A stretch of 64,000 nucleotides of DNA, taken from Halomicrobium zhouii. Lineage in GTDB: Archaea > Halobacteriota > Halobacteria > Halobacteriales > Haloarculaceae. Position 1 is the first letter of the stretch. Every line of letters starts with the position of its first letter. Positions 18,486 to 27,839 of the stretch are shown here, one piece after another. The notes beneath the pieces are model-generated. The model worked only from the letters and a program-made list of their open reading frames with translations, had not been told where the DNA came from and did no database searches. A program made the translations under genes and the position numbers. The stretch covers positions 1,116,001 to 1,180,000 of the forward strand of contig NZ_FOZK01000001.1 in NCBI RefSeq assembly GCF_900114435.1, in the 5' to 3' direction.

Positions 18486-19907
18486 TCAGAGCATCCCGCG
18501 GTCCTGATTCTCGTCGCCCAGTTTCGCCCGGAGCGCGTCGACCGCGCCGTAGCGAACGGCCAGCGAACCCGCGACCAGAACGACGCCGGCGATCGAGAGT
18601 GCGATAGCGACGTCACCGACCGTCCCGATCACGCGTCCGGCGATGCCGACCAGCACGTCCATCGCCTGTCGCTGTTCGGCGGGGACCTCGGCGGCCATCG
18701 ACTGGAGGCGGGACCGGGCGAGTTCGACGGCGACGACCGTCGGCACGCCAGCAGCCAGCAGGCTGAAGCCGGTGTCCGAGGCGACGGCGGCGACCGAGCG
18801 CCGGATGGCGTAGAGCAGCCCGACGAGCGCGAGAGCGACGACGGGGAGAACGAACGCGAGTCGGTCGAGCCACTGGGCGCCGGTGCGGGCCTGTTCGAAG
18901 CCCTGCTGGTCGGCACCAGTCGCGTTCTCTGTCAGGTCGACGCGGTCGGGCATCTCGGCGGCCAGCCGGGCGTCGGCTTCCGCGGCCGCGACGGTGGCCA
19001 GTTCGGCCCGGTCTTCCGAGAGGTTCGACTGGAAGGACTGGTAGGACTCGTTCGTCGTGAGGCCGTGGACGACGGTGTTCTGGACCGACGCGGTGGCGGC
19101 TTCCAGCTCTGTCTCCGCGGTGGCCGGATCGGTCGTCCCCTGCTGGCGGACGATATCGATCTGGTCCTCGACGGCGTCGTCGATCTCGTCACCGCGCTCG
19201 TGCTCGATGTACTCGCGGAGTGCGACCCGGATCTCGGGTTCCCGCTCGGCGACCATCCGTTCTTTCTCTGCCTCGGTGTAGTCGCGGGGGTCGTAGTCCT
19301 CGATGACCAGCCCGAGCAGTTCGTCGTTGCTCGCCCGCTCGAAACCACGGTCGACCGCCTCGTCGAGGACGCGCTCACGCACCGTTTCCCGGAACTCGGC
19401 CTTCGTGGCCTCGTAGCTGCTCTCGTTGGCGGTCAGGCGCGCCAGCGTCGAGGCGTTGACCGGGCCGTCGAGGTCGGCGTCGCTCTGGCGGAGAAGGTCC
19501 GCGAGCGAGGCGTTCCGGAGTTCTCGCTCGACGCCCGCCGAGAGGTTCTCCCGGATCGGTCCGGTCGCGACGGAGAGGTTCAGCGTCTCGCTGTCCCCAT
19601 GGAGATAGGCGTAGGCCCGGTCGACGTTGGCGTTGGTCTGGGCGGCGACGTACTCCTCAGAGACGGCGTCGGCGAGGAGTTCGCTCGTGTTGACGGGCCC
19701 GGTCGCGCCGGCCGGCGCGGCGCTCACGGCCGCGTCCTCGATGGCGGTCTCGACGAAGGCGTAGCCGCCCTCCTCCTCCATGCTGGTGGTGACGAACTCC
19801 GGGTCGAGCACGGTGAGGTGGGCCGCGGCGACGACGTTGGCCGTCACCAGCGTGGTCGTGAGCAGGAGCGCGACGAGGACGACGGCGAGTCTCCGCGCCA
19901 GGCTCAC
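18486..19907 (-). CDS. Conserved haloarchaeal membrane protein, extracytoplasmic helical domain
   Basis: 473 residues if the GTG at 19907 is the start; another GTG at 20000 would add 31 residues. I favour the inner one because it puts an Arg-rich start directly before the first transmembrane segment (about residues 8-28). Residues 30-355 form a long acidic, helical, Asn-rich domain probably outside the cell. Three or so hydrophobic segments close the protein (about 360-460). I do not recognise a named family. Convergent with dys, divergent from the GTPase. Confidence 0.75.
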   Translation of the reverse strand: MSLARRLAVVLVALLLTTTLVTANVVAAAHLTVLDPEFVTTSMEEEGGYAFVETAIEDAAVSAAPAGATGPVNTSELLADAVSEEYVAAQTNANVDRAYAYLHGDSETLNLSVATGPIRENLSAGVERELRNASLADLLRQSDADLDGPVNASTLARLTANESSYEATKAEFRETVRERVLDEAVDRGFERASNDELLGLVIEDYDPRDYTEAEKERMVAEREPEIRVALREYIEHERGDEIDDAVEDQIDIVRQQGTTDPATAETELEAATASVQNTVVHGLTTNESYQSFQSNLSEDRAELATVAAAEADARLAAEMPDRVDLTENATGADQQGFEQARTGAQWLDRLAFVLPVVALALVGLLYAIRRSVAAVASDTGFSLLAAGVPTVVAVELARSRLQSMAAEVPAEQRQAMDVLVGIAGRVIGTVGDVAIALSIAGVVLVAGSLAVRYGAVDALRAKLGDENQDRGML

Positions 19908-20166
19908 GACGACACCTCGCCGGGCCGGGGCTGTCGGACGGGCGATCTGTCGGTCAGTGAGACGGTGAAAGTCACAGACGGCATACGGATTTGCTACCAC
20001 TCACGTACCGGACGCCTTAGCCTTGACGCCCGACTATCAGCAGAGAGAACAGCGGGCCGGACGAGGGACCGCCGCCGGCGTGGGGCGTCTGGCGTGCGTG
20101 TGTCACTCTCAGGCGCTCCCGGTCGCTTTGACAGCGTTTAAGCCCGCGATCCCCCGAGAGGTGCCA

Positions 20167-21354
20167 ATGAGTTTCGACATCGGACTCGTCGGCAAGCCCT
20201 CCGTCGGCAAGTCCACGCTGTTCAACGCCGCCACGATGAACGACGTCCCGGAGGGGGCCTATCCCTTCACGACCATCGACCCGAGCGTCGGCGAGGCGTA
20301 CGTCCGCGTCGAGTGTGCCGCCCCGGAGTTCGACCACGAGTGCACGCCCAACACGGGCTACTGCGACGATGGCGTCCGGTTCGTCCCGGTCCGCCTGGTC
20401 GACGTCGCCGGCCTGGTCCCCGGCGCCCACGAGGGCCGCGGCCTGGGCAACCAGTTCCTCACCGACCTGAACGAGGCCGACGTGCTGGTCCACGTCGTCG
20501 ACTTCTCTGGCACGACGGACATCGAGGGCGAGGCCACCGAGGGCCACGACCCCCGCGAGGACGTCGACTTCCTGGAGAACGAACTCGACATGTGGTACCT
20601 CGACGTCCTGGAGAAGGGGATCGAGCGGTACCGCTCGGGCTACGAGGGCGAGGAGAAGGCCATTGAGGAGGATCTCGCCACCCAGATGAGCGCCTTCCGG
20701 ACGAACGAGGACGAGATCAAGCAGGTCATCCTCTCGCTCGACCTGGCACTCGACCCCGACGAGTGGGACGACGAGGACAAGGAAGCGCTCGCCCGGGAGA
20801 TCCGCAAGCGCACCAAGCCGATGGTCGTCGCGGCCAACAAGATGGACACCCCGGAAGCGAAGGCGAACTACGAGGAGATCACCAGCGACCCGGAGTACGA
20901 CCACCTCTCCATCGTCCCGGTGAGCGCCCACGCGGAGAAGGCGCTCAAGAACGGCGACGAGCAGGGCGTCCTCGACTACCGGCCGGGCGACGACGACTTC
21001 GAGGTGACGGCCGATATCCCCGAGGAGAAGGCCGCCGGCCTCGAACAGGTCCGCGAGTTCGTCGACGAGTTCGACGGCACGGGCGTCCAGCAGGTCGTCG
21101 AGACGGCGCTGTTCGACGAACTCGACGCCATCGCCGTCTTCCCCGGCGCGCGCAAACCGAAAGACGACGGCACCTTCCTCCAGGACTGCTTCGTCCTCGA
21201 GGGCGGGTCGACGGCCGAGGACTTCGCGTACTTCCTCCACACCGACATCGGCGACGGGTTCCTCCACGCGCACGACGTCCGGTCGCGACGACAGGTAGCC
21301 GCCGACGCGGTGCTCGACCACCGCGACGTGGTCGAGATCACGACGACGAACTAA
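20167..21354 (+). CDS. YchF/OLA1-type GTP/ATP-binding protein (archaeal Ygr210 branch)
   Basis: 395 residues. G1 is GKPSVGKST at the N-terminus, G3 [19 protein letters not shown], and G4 NKMD near residue 225. The C-terminal TGS-like domain is present (about 315-395). The Obg-HflX branch to which YchF belongs binds nucleotide on the ribosome; archaeal members are conserved but their precise role is not settled. A TATA-like GTTTAAGC lies about 28 bp before the ATG, with a GAGAGG near the start. Divergent from the membrane protein gene. Confidence 0.95.
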   Translation: MSFDIGLVGKPSVGKSTLFNAATMNDVPEGAYPFTTIDPSVGEAYVRVECAAPEFDHECTPNTGYCDDGVRFVPVRLVDVAGLVPGAHEGRGLGNQFLTDLNEADVLVHVVDFSGTTDIEGEATEGHDPREDVDFLENELDMWYLDVLEKGIERYRSGYEGEEKAIEEDLATQMSAFRTNEDEIKQVILSLDLALDPDEWDDEDKEALAREIRKRTKPMVVAANKMDTPEAKANYEEITSDPEYDHLSIVPVSAHAEKALKNGDEQGVLDYRPGDDDFEVTADIPEEKAAGLEQVREFVDEFDGTGVQQVVETALFDELDAIAVFPGARKPKDDGTFLQDCFVLEGGSTAEDFAYFLHTDIGDGFLHAHDVRSRRQVAADAVLDHRDVVEITTTN

Positions 21355-21493
21355 CCCAGCCCGCGACAGGCCCTGATCCGGCCGAAATCTTCCATCGCTC
21401 ATCGCCCGAAAACCGGACGTAGACGCCTGCTGTCTGCGATTAACTCGATTCCGAGTCCGCAGAGATTTATGTGGTCCGGGCGACAAGGTGTCG

Positions 21494-21625
21494 ATGATGC
21501 CGCAGATATCGGTGTCCGACAGCCTGTACCGACAGATCGAAGACGCGACCGACGGCCAGGACACGGAGGAAGCGATGTGGCAGATGCTCCACCTCTTCCA
21601 GCGCGGTAACAACCCCTCGGAGTGA
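21494..21625 (+). CDS. Small DUF7557-like protein
   Basis: 43 residues from ATG 21494 (a GTG at 21488 is possible). The sequence begins PQISVSDSLYRQIEDATDG and is amphipathic, like the small ribbon-helix-helix-type haloarchaeal proteins of DUF7557. A TATA-like GATTTATG lies about 27 bp upstream, fitting a leaderless transcript. Function unknown; a DNA-binding or antitoxin-like role is possible but unproven. Confidence 0.65.
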   Translation: MMPQISVSDSLYRQIEDATDGQDTEEAMWQMLHLFQRGNNPSE

Positions 21626-21803
21626 GCGCCGCTCCGCGGTGACGTCGTCGCCCTGGCCCTTCGGCGAGTCCCGCTCCCGTTCTCGTTTCGCTACGCCGAG
21701 CCGTCGCTGACAGTCGAGAAGCGGTCTGACGTGCGGGTCACCCGACTGTCCAGTCGGACCGGCGACCCCGGTACTTTTGTCCGCCCGACAGCATCGAACC
21801 CGC

Positions 21804-22124
21804 ATGCAAATTGCGGTGATGGGCGCCATCAGCCTCTTCCTCGTCGCGGCACCGGTCGTCGCGATATACTGGTTACTCGAGTGGGCGTACGACGGCCGGA
21901 AGACCGCCGTCTCGTTTCGGGCGTTTCGGGCCTGCTACGCCGTCGGCGGGGTGACCCTCGTCGCAGCCACGGTCGCCATCCCCCTCTCGATTCGCGGCGC
22001 TCTCGGAACCGGCCCGGCCGTCCTCGCGCCACTGCTCCACGTGGTCGACTGGATTCTCCTCTTCGGGCTGGGATTCCTTGTCGTCGCCCTCGTCGCCTAC
22101 GCGGTCGCCGCCCGGCGGTCCTGA
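21804..22124 (+). CDS. Small three-TM membrane protein
   Basis: 106 residues from ATG 21804, with hydrophobic segments at about 3-25, 42-65 and 75-102 and short charged ends. There is no motif to name. The TATA-like TACTTTTG about 28 bp upstream supports this start. It is followed 46 bp later by another small gene on the same strand with its own TATA box. Confidence 0.75.
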   Translation: MQIAVMGAISLFLVAAPVVAIYWLLEWAYDGRKTAVSFRAFRACYAVGGVTLVAATVAIPLSIRGALGTGPAVLAPLLHVVDWILLFGLGFLVVALVAYAVAARRS

Positions 22125-22170
22125 CCGACCACGAGTTTAAATCCGATGGCGACGAATCCGTTCGTAGCCA

Positions 22171-22554
22171 ATGTCGTCGGAGCCGTCGTTCACAATTCCC
22201 GCCCACCCGGAACGCCACTTTCCCAGGCGGGGGGCTCTCGAATACGAGGGCGAGACCGTCTTCCGCCTGACGCCGGAGAGTGACCTCACCGGGCCCGACC
22301 TGGAGTCGCTCGTCGAGACGGTCCTCGCCGACGGGCCCTACCGGGCGGGCGACTTCCTGGAGTTGCCGCTGGCGCTGTGGCTCGTCCGCGACGACGACAC
22401 CGCCGACGTGTTCCGCGTCTCTATCCGCGACGGCTCCGTCCGGTTGCACGTGCTCCCGTCGACGGAGTCGGCCGGCCTGCGCCGCTTCTACGACCGACTG
22501 GTCGACAGCAGCGGCTGCGACTGGCGCGTCCGCTGTCGGACTGACCTGGCGTGA
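22171..22554 (+). CDS. Conserved hypothetical haloarchaeal protein
   Basis: 127 residues, soluble, alpha/beta, no cysteine cluster or catalytic motif I can recognise. A conserved-looking ERHFPRRGALEYEGETVFRLT segment opens the protein and a VSIRDGSVRLHVLP strand pair sits near residue 92. A TATA-like GTTTAAAT about 33 bp before the ATG supports the start. Confidence 0.75.
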   Translation: MSSEPSFTIPAHPERHFPRRGALEYEGETVFRLTPESDLTGPDLESLVETVLADGPYRAGDFLELPLALWLVRDDDTADVFRVSIRDGSVRLHVLPSTESAGLRRFYDRLVDSSGCDWRVRCRTDLA

Positions 22555-22682
22555 GGAGTGGCCCTGCCGCGCTCACTTCGGCCGCACGTTTATCAGTAAA
22601 GACGGGGCCAGCAGCGCCTATGCCCTGAGAAGTCGCCGCGGAGCGGTCCGCGGGTGTGCGACGACCCGCTTCGCGTTCGCCG

Positions 22683-22705
22683 GAAGACTCACTTCGTTCG
22701 TCTTC
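22683..22705. repeat. Intergenic hairpin with TCACTTCGTTC loop
   Basis: GAAGAC and GTCTTC close an 11-nt loop TCACTTCGTTC, the reverse complement of the loop type seen in many other hairpins of this window. It sits between two convergent genes and could act as a bidirectional terminator. Confidence 0.5.
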
Positions 22706-22773
22706 TGAGCCCTGTGTCGTTTCACTCCACAGGATGCAGTCCGTCGCCTGTTCGCTATCGAATCGGCTGGGCG

Positions 22774-24174
22774 CTAGTCGATCGGGTCATCTCCAGATCC
22801 GTCCGCCGCCGCGGGCGTCGGCGTCGAGACCGGGCGCTCACCCGCCGTCTCGCCGACGACACGCCGGTCCGGGAGGGCCGGGTCGGGCTCGCGACCGAGG
22901 GTGAGCAGCCGTTCGGTGAGGGTGAGCTCTTCGTCGCCGGGGTTCGGCTTCTCGATCTCCTCGTACTCGACGGCCACGCCCTCCGGTTCGGCCGCGATAC
23001 GGACGGCACAGAGCTGGTAGGACGGGTAGAACACCGGCGGGAGGACGCCGATGACGCCGTCGCGGCGGTGGAGCCGCTTCAGCCACGTCCCGGTGTTGAC
23101 CAGTAAGCGTCCGTCGACGGTCTGGACGTTCGGTCGGTGGGTGTGCCCGTAACAGTAGACGGCGGTCTCCGAGCGCTCGTCGACGATGTCGCGGACCCGC
23201 TCCGCGTAGGGCGCCTCGGCGTCGACGGTCAGCGCCGTCTCGAAGACGCCGAAGCGCTGGATGGTCTTGCGGGCGTCCCGCCGGATGAGATACAGGGGGA
23301 TGCCGACGAGCACCAGCAGCCCCGCGACGGCGACGTTGACCGAGAGCAGGAACCAGAGCGCGGTGCCGGCCATCCCGAACTGGCCGAGGAACGCCTCGGC
23401 CTGGTCGACCGGCATCGACCAGACGCCCGCCAGGTCGAGTCCCGCCAGCACCGCCAGCAACGCGCTGACGTTGAACAGGAGCAGGAACGGCACCAGCGCG
23501 TACCGGAGGACCGGGTTCATCTCGCGGTAGAAGTACTTCGAGAGCAGCCAGGCCGGCATCCGCTCGGTCGGCGTGACGGCCTGGACGTCCTTCAGCCAGT
23601 TGTACCGGCCGCGGTCGGAGAGCTGACCGGCCCTGCTCGTCACCAGCGTGTTGTAGTAGTACCCCAGCGGCGTCGCGTGGGGACTGCCCCAGTCTTCGAT
23701 CTCGTTGTTGGGGTCCTGCTGGTGGCCGTGTTCGAAGTGGATAACCTGGTCACCGACGGGCCTGGTCATCGACTGGGCCTGCACGAGGTTGACGTTGTAC
23801 GCGGCGAAGCGCTCGACGTACTGGTCGTAGGCGGCCAGTTCGTGGTCGTGGTTGCCGGGGAGCAGCGTAATCGGGATCGACTCGCCGGTGGCACGGAGCT
23901 GGTCGAACAACTGGGGGTACCGGTCGACGAGGACGTCGAACTTCGCCGGCCCGTCGATGGCGGTGAACTCCCAGAGCCCGAACGCGTCGCCGTTGATTAT
24001 CAGTTCGGCGTTCTCGTCGGTCGTCTCGAGTCGCTCCAGGAACTCGAGCAACTCCTCCAGGAACTCGACGTGTTCGAGTTGCTCGTCGCCGCCGATGTGC
24101 AGGTCGCTGATGACGTAGTACACCGGATCCTCGCCGTCGCCGCCGTCGGCCATTGCGTCCGAAGTCTGGACCAT
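22774..24174 (-). CDS. Calcineurin-like metallophosphoesterase with transmembrane segments
   Basis: 466 residues from ATG 24174; the frame stays open far upstream across the divergent gene and that part is rejected. Metallophosphoesterase motifs are complete: DLHIGG (Asp24, His26), GDAFGLWEF, GNHDHE, FEHGHQQD and GHTHRP. Between the GHQQD and GHTHRP motifs lie two strong hydrophobic segments (about residues 245-275 and 290-320), so the enzyme is membrane-anchored with its fold interrupted. Similar proteins hydrolyse phosphodiesters or UDP-sugar lipids; the substrate is unknown. Divergent from the TIGR00300 gene, 177 bp apart. Confidence 0.88.
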   Translation of the reverse strand: MVQTSDAMADGGDGEDPVYYVISDLHIGGDEQLEHVEFLEELLEFLERLETTDENAELIINGDAFGLWEFTAIDGPAKFDVLVDRYPQLFDQLRATGESIPITLLPGNHDHELAAYDQYVERFAAYNVNLVQAQSMTRPVGDQVIHFEHGHQQDPNNEIEDWGSPHATPLGYYYNTLVTSRAGQLSDRGRYNWLKDVQAVTPTERMPAWLLSKYFYREMNPVLRYALVPFLLLFNVSALLAVLAGLDLAGVWSMPVDQAEAFLGQFGMAGTALWFLLSVNVAVAGLLVLVGIPLYLIRRDARKTIQRFGVFETALTVDAEAPYAERVRDIVDERSETAVYCYGHTHRPNVQTVDGRLLVNTGTWLKRLHRRDGVIGVLPPVFYPSYQLCAVRIAAEPEGVAVEYEEIEKPNPGDEELTLTERLLTLGREPDPALPDRRVVGETAGERPVSTPTPAAADGSGDDPID

Positions 24175-24351
24175 TCGTGAAAGCTGTTGGTCCCAACTGT
24201 TTGGGGCCGTATACCGATCGGTCGGCGCTCGCGCGGATAGATGTGACGGCACGACGCCGACGTCCTGTCGGACGAGCCAGACAAAGCGTCTCGACCCGGC
24301 GGCGCTTCCCGCTCCAAAACGGTCTTGACGCCGCTCCCCCATTCCCCCACC

Positions 24352-25581
24352 ATGACCGTCTCTCGCGAAATCGAACTGGAGGGCCACATCATCGACTCGG
24401 GGATGATGCAGGCCGCCTTCGGGATCGTCATGGACATGGGCGGCTCCTTCTCCGTCGAGGAGTTCGACATCGGCCGCCACAAGACCGAGTCCTCCTACGC
24501 ACGACTCCTCGTGGAGGCCGACGACGAGGAACAGCTCCAGTCCATCGTCCACGAACTCCACCAGAACGGCGCGAACCCGGCCGACCCCAAGGACGCCAAA
24601 CTGACGCCCGCGCCGGGCGACCAGGTCGTCCCGACCGGCTTCTACTCGACGACCAACCACCCGACGTTCATCCGCTACGAGGGCGAATGGGTGGCAGTCG
24701 AGGACGTGGAGATGGACTGCGCCGTCGTCGTGGAAGATGGAGACGATCCCAGAGCGTACACGAAGGTCCTCAACGCCGTCGAGGAGGGCGACCTGATCGT
24801 CACCGGCGAGACCGGCATCAAGGTCGAGCCGCCCGAGCGCCCCCGCGACAAGGAGGGCGCCTTCGGCTTCATGCAGGGCGGCGTCTCCTCGGAGCGCCCG
24901 TCGGTCTCGACCATCCACCAGATCGCCGACGCCATCGAGGAGACCAAACAGGAGGGTGGGAAGGTCCTGGCCGTCTGCGGCCCGGCGCTCATCCACTCCG
25001 GCGCGCGAGAGGACCTGGCCCGCCTCGTCGACGAGGGCTTCGTCGACATGCTCTCGGCGGGCAACGGCTTCGCCGTCCACGACCTCGAACGCGACCTCTA
25101 CGGCACCTCGCTCGGGATGGACACCGAGAGCCTCGACCACCCCCGGAAGGGCCACAAGCACCACATCTATACCATCTCGGAGATCATCCGCGCGGGCGGC
25201 ATCGAACCCGCCGTCGACGACGGCCTCATCGAGTCAGGCGTGATGTACGAGTGCGTCACCAACGACGTCCCCTTCGTGCTGGCCGGATCCATCCGCGACG
25301 ACGGCCCGCTCCCTGACACCATCACCGACGCCGTCGAGGCCCAGGACGCCATCCGCGAGCAGGCCCACGAGGCCGACATGGTGCTCATGCTCTCGACGCT
25401 ACTGCACTCCGTCGCCGTCGGGAACTGCCTCCCCTCGACGACCAGGGTGGTGTGCGTCGACATCAACCCCGCGACCGTGACGCAATTGCTGGACCGCGGC
25501 TCCGCGCAGGCCGTCGGGATGGTCACCGACATCGGGACGTTCGTCCCGATCCTGGCGGAGAGTCTGCTGGAGGAGGCGTAG
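24352..25581 (+). CDS. TIGR00300 (LOR/SDH-type) protein, probable ornithine cyclodeaminase
   Basis: 409 residues, matching archaeal TIGR00300 proteins across the whole length: an N-terminal LOR/SDH domain (about 1-105), a linker, and a C-terminal NAD-binding-like domain with LAVCGPALIHSG and VCVDINPATVTQLLDRG. A Methanococcus member was shown to convert ornithine to proline, and the same domain occurs in cyanobacterial arginine dihydrolase fusions. Here there is no arginine dihydrolase domain, so ornithine cyclodeaminase is the best guess. It could remove ornithine arising from arginine use. Confidence 0.85.
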   Translation: MTVSREIELEGHIIDSGMMQAAFGIVMDMGGSFSVEEFDIGRHKTESSYARLLVEADDEEQLQSIVHELHQNGANPADPKDAKLTPAPGDQVVPTGFYSTTNHPTFIRYEGEWVAVEDVEMDCAVVVEDGDDPRAYTKVLNAVEEGDLIVTGETGIKVEPPERPRDKEGAFGFMQGGVSSERPSVSTIHQIADAIEETKQEGGKVLAVCGPALIHSGAREDLARLVDEGFVDMLSAGNGFAVHDLERDLYGTSLGMDTESLDHPRKGHKHHIYTISEIIRAGGIEPAVDDGLIESGVMYECVTNDVPFVLAGSIRDDGPLPDTITDAVEAQDAIREQAHEADMVLMLSTLLHSVAVGNCLPSTTRVVCVDINPATVTQLLDRGSAQAVGMVTDIGTFVPILAESLLEEA

Positions 25582-25585
25582 GGCG

Positions 25586-25604
25586 GCGCGCCCGCAGGGC
25601 GCGC
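25586..25604 (+). terminator. GC-rich hairpin after the TIGR00300 gene
   Basis: GCGCGCCC, loop GCA, GGGCGCGC: a perfect 8-bp stem starting 5 bp after the stop codon. There is no U-run after it, so termination by this hairpin is uncertain; it may protect the mRNA 3' end. Confidence 0.45.
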
Positions 25605-25704
25605 TGCCGGACAGCGCAGCGGCGATCAGCGGTCGGATCGATCGATGAGCCGGAATGTGCAAGCAGGTGGAGTATGCCGGCCCGGCTCCTACCCGGGTTG
25701 CAAC

Positions 25705-25899
25705 ATGGCAACTGCAAACGCGGGGACGTTCACGAAGCTCGGCATCGTCTCGACGCTCGTCGACGCGGCGGTGGCGTTCGCCCGGGGCAACCGCCTCGGC
25801 GGCGCTGTCCTGCTCGCCGCGGCGGCGCTCTCGTCGAAGATTCCCGGTATCGGCGTCGCGGCGTCCATCGCGTTCCGGATCGTCAAACGGCTGCGATAG
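25705..25899 (+). CDS. Small amphipathic/hydrophobic protein
   Basis: 64 residues from ATG 25705, mostly two hydrophobic helices (about 8-25 and 30-55) and an RIVKRLR end. It resembles short haloarchaeal membrane-associated proteins of unknown role. An in-frame GTG-like extension to 25645 is possible but adds a Cys/Pro-rich sequence with no support. Confidence 0.55.
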   Translation: MATANAGTFTKLGIVSTLVDAAVAFARGNRLGGAVLLAAAALSSKIPGIGVAASIAFRIVKRLR

Positions 25900-25947
25900 C
25901 CGGCGACCGATCCCCGACCTCGACCGTCGTTTTTTCCGCCGTCCCGC

Positions 25948-26220
25948 TCAGACGCCCTCGACGCCGGAGCGGTACTCCGTGACGTGCTCGTGGGCGTCGG
26001 CGATCGTCCCGGCGGCGTCGTCGCCAGCGCTGGCCTCCAGGTCGTTGAGCGCGTTCTCGATGCGGGCGAGCCGGCCGTGGTCCGGGCCGCGCTCGGCTTC
26101 GGCGAGGTCTGAGAGCTGGCCAGAGAGGCCGTCGAGTCGCTCGGCGTCGTCCTCGTCGTCGGTGCTGTCGGCGGCCGATGCGAGCAGGTCACTCGCGGTC
26201 GCGAGTTCGTCGCGCGTCAT
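25948..26220 (-). CDS. Small acidic helical protein (DUF7553-like)
   Basis: 90 residues from ATG 26220; an ATG six codons upstream is also possible. Very acidic and almost fully helical, with leucines spaced for a coiled coil (about 5-75). Similar short proteins are common in haloarchaea and carry a DUF number only. Divergent from the ATP-grasp gene. Confidence 0.65.
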   Translation of the reverse strand: MTRDELATASDLLASAADSTDDEDDAERLDGLSGQLSDLAEAERGPDHGRLARIENALNDLEASAGDDAAGTIADAHEHVTEYRSGVEGV

Positions 26221-26362
26221 AGTCGCCAGTACAGACATCGCCAGCAAAACAGTTCGGGTATCGAGCGCGAGGGCGTGGTGGCGCCGGAGACGACCGGACC
26301 GCTCGCCTGGGTCCCGGCTGGCTGCCACGTACACTCAAGTCACTCCTGGCTAATACCCGGAC

Positions 26363-27676
26363 ATGGATTCGAAACGGTTCCTGTTCGTCTCGGCGGACGC
26401 CGCGCTGATCACGGACCTGGCGTGGCAGGTTCACCGAGAGGGCCACGACGTCAAGTACTACGTCGAGTCGGAGCAGGACCGAGAGATCGGCGACGGGTTC
26501 GTCCCGAAGACCGACGACTGGCGAGCGGAGATCGAGTGGGCCGACGTCGTGGTCTTCGACGACATCTGGGTCGGTTCGGACGTCGGAACCGGCGAACTGG
26601 CGCGCGAGTTGCGGGCGGACGGGACGGCCGTGGTCGGCGGAACGCCGAACACCGACCGGCTGGAGGCGGACCGGGACTACGCCATGTCGGTGCTGGAGGA
26701 CCACGGCGTCAACACCGTGGAGCACCACGTCTTCCACGACTTCGGTGCGGGGATCCGGTTCGTCCGCGAGAACCCGGCTCCCTACGTGATCAAGCCGCTC
26801 GGCGAGGTGCAGAACGTCAAGCGCCTGCTGTACGTCGGCCGGGACGACGACGGGGGCGACGTCGTCGACGTGCTGACGGCCTACGAGAAGGCCTGGGGCC
26901 ACCGGATGAAGGGGTTCCAGCTGCAGCGCAAGGTCGAGGGCGTCGAGGTGGCCGTCTGCGGCTTCTTCGACGGGGACCGGTTCGTCGATCGGGTCAACTT
27001 CAACTTCGAGCACAAGAAGCTGTTTCCCGGGAACATCGGGCCCCAGACCGGCGAGATGGGGACGTCGATGTTCTGGGGGGACCGGAACAGGCTGTTCGCG
27101 GAGACGCTCGGGAAGCTAGAGGGGTGGCTCGCCGAGGAGGGGTACGTCGGCAGCATCGACCTGAACTGCATCGTCAACGACACCGGCATCTACCCGCTGG
27201 AGTTCACGCCGCGATTCGGCTACCCGACGATCACGCTCCAGCAGGAGTCCTTCGAGTCCTCGACCGGGGAATTCCTCGACGACCTGGCCAACGGGAACGA
27301 CCCCGACCTGGCGGTCCACGAGGGGTTCCAGGTCTGCGTCCGCGTCGTCCTTCCGCCGTTCCCCTTCGACGACCCGGAGACCTACGACGAGAACTCCCGC
27401 AACGCCGCCGTGGTCTTCGAGACCGAGAGCCGAGAGGGCATTCACATCGAGGACGCCAAGAAGGTCGACGGCCAGTGGCGGGTCGCCGGCGAGAACGGGA
27501 TGCCCCTCGTCGTCACGGGCAAGGGTGAGACCATGCGGGCGGCCAGGGAGCAGTGTTACGGGCGCGTCGAGGACGTCGTCATCCCCAACCTCTACTACCG
27601 GGACGACGTCGGCGAGCGCTGGATCGAGGGCGACGGCGACCGCCTCCAGTCCTGGGGCTCCCTCGGACCGGCCTGA
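26363..27676 (+). CDS. PurD-like ATP-grasp protein
   Basis: 437 residues with the three-part ATP-grasp layout of phosphoribosylamine-glycine ligase: an N-terminal Rossmann-like domain (about 1-105), ATP-binding core with IKPLGEVQNVKRLLYVG, and GNIGPQTGEMGTSM followed by the metal-binding LNCIVNDTGIYPLEFTPRFGYP. True PurD normally reads DGDTGPNTGGMG at the third motif, so this is a paralogue whose substrate may differ. Such enzymes ligate a carboxylate to an amine via an acyl-phosphate. No purine gene is nearby. Confidence 0.75.
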   Translation: MDSKRFLFVSADAALITDLAWQVHREGHDVKYYVESEQDREIGDGFVPKTDDWRAEIEWADVVVFDDIWVGSDVGTGELARELRADGTAVVGGTPNTDRLEADRDYAMSVLEDHGVNTVEHHVFHDFGAGIRFVRENPAPYVIKPLGEVQNVKRLLYVGRDDDGGDVVDVLTAYEKAWGHRMKGFQLQRKVEGVEVAVCGFFDGDRFVDRVNFNFEHKKLFPGNIGPQTGEMGTSMFWGDRNRLFAETLGKLEGWLAEEGYVGSIDLNCIVNDTGIYPLEFTPRFGYPTITLQQESFESSTGEFLDDLANGNDPDLAVHEGFQVCVRVVLPPFPFDDPETYDENSRNAAVVFETESREGIHIEDAKKVDGQWRVAGENGMPLVVTGKGETMRAAREQCYGRVEDVVIPNLYYRDDVGERWIEGDGDRLQSWGSLGPA

Positions 27677-27839
27677 TAGTGATGGTTGTGACTTTTTCCC
27701 GGTGTTCGTCGACCCCGTCACGACGAACATCGGAAATGGCTTACAACCGCCACTATGCGGTGGTCAGATCGGTACCGAGTCGGCCCGGATCCACGCCGGT
27801 AACCGCGGTCGTACGGGATCCCACGGCGGCGACCGTGCG

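Noticed and set aside
18474-20141. Plus-strand open frame of 555 codons opposite the membrane protein gene
   Set aside because: Antisense shadow; no domain, composition typical of reversed acidic coding sequence.
22588-22710. Possible C/D box RNA or small RNA after a TATA-like GTTTATCAG
   Set aside because: CTGA boxes are present but no C box at the right spacing; only a short hairpin is supported.
24175-25164. Upstream extension of the metallophosphoesterase frame to 796 codons
   Set aside because: Lies antisense over the TIGR00300 gene; the phosphoesterase motifs begin right after the ATG at 24174.
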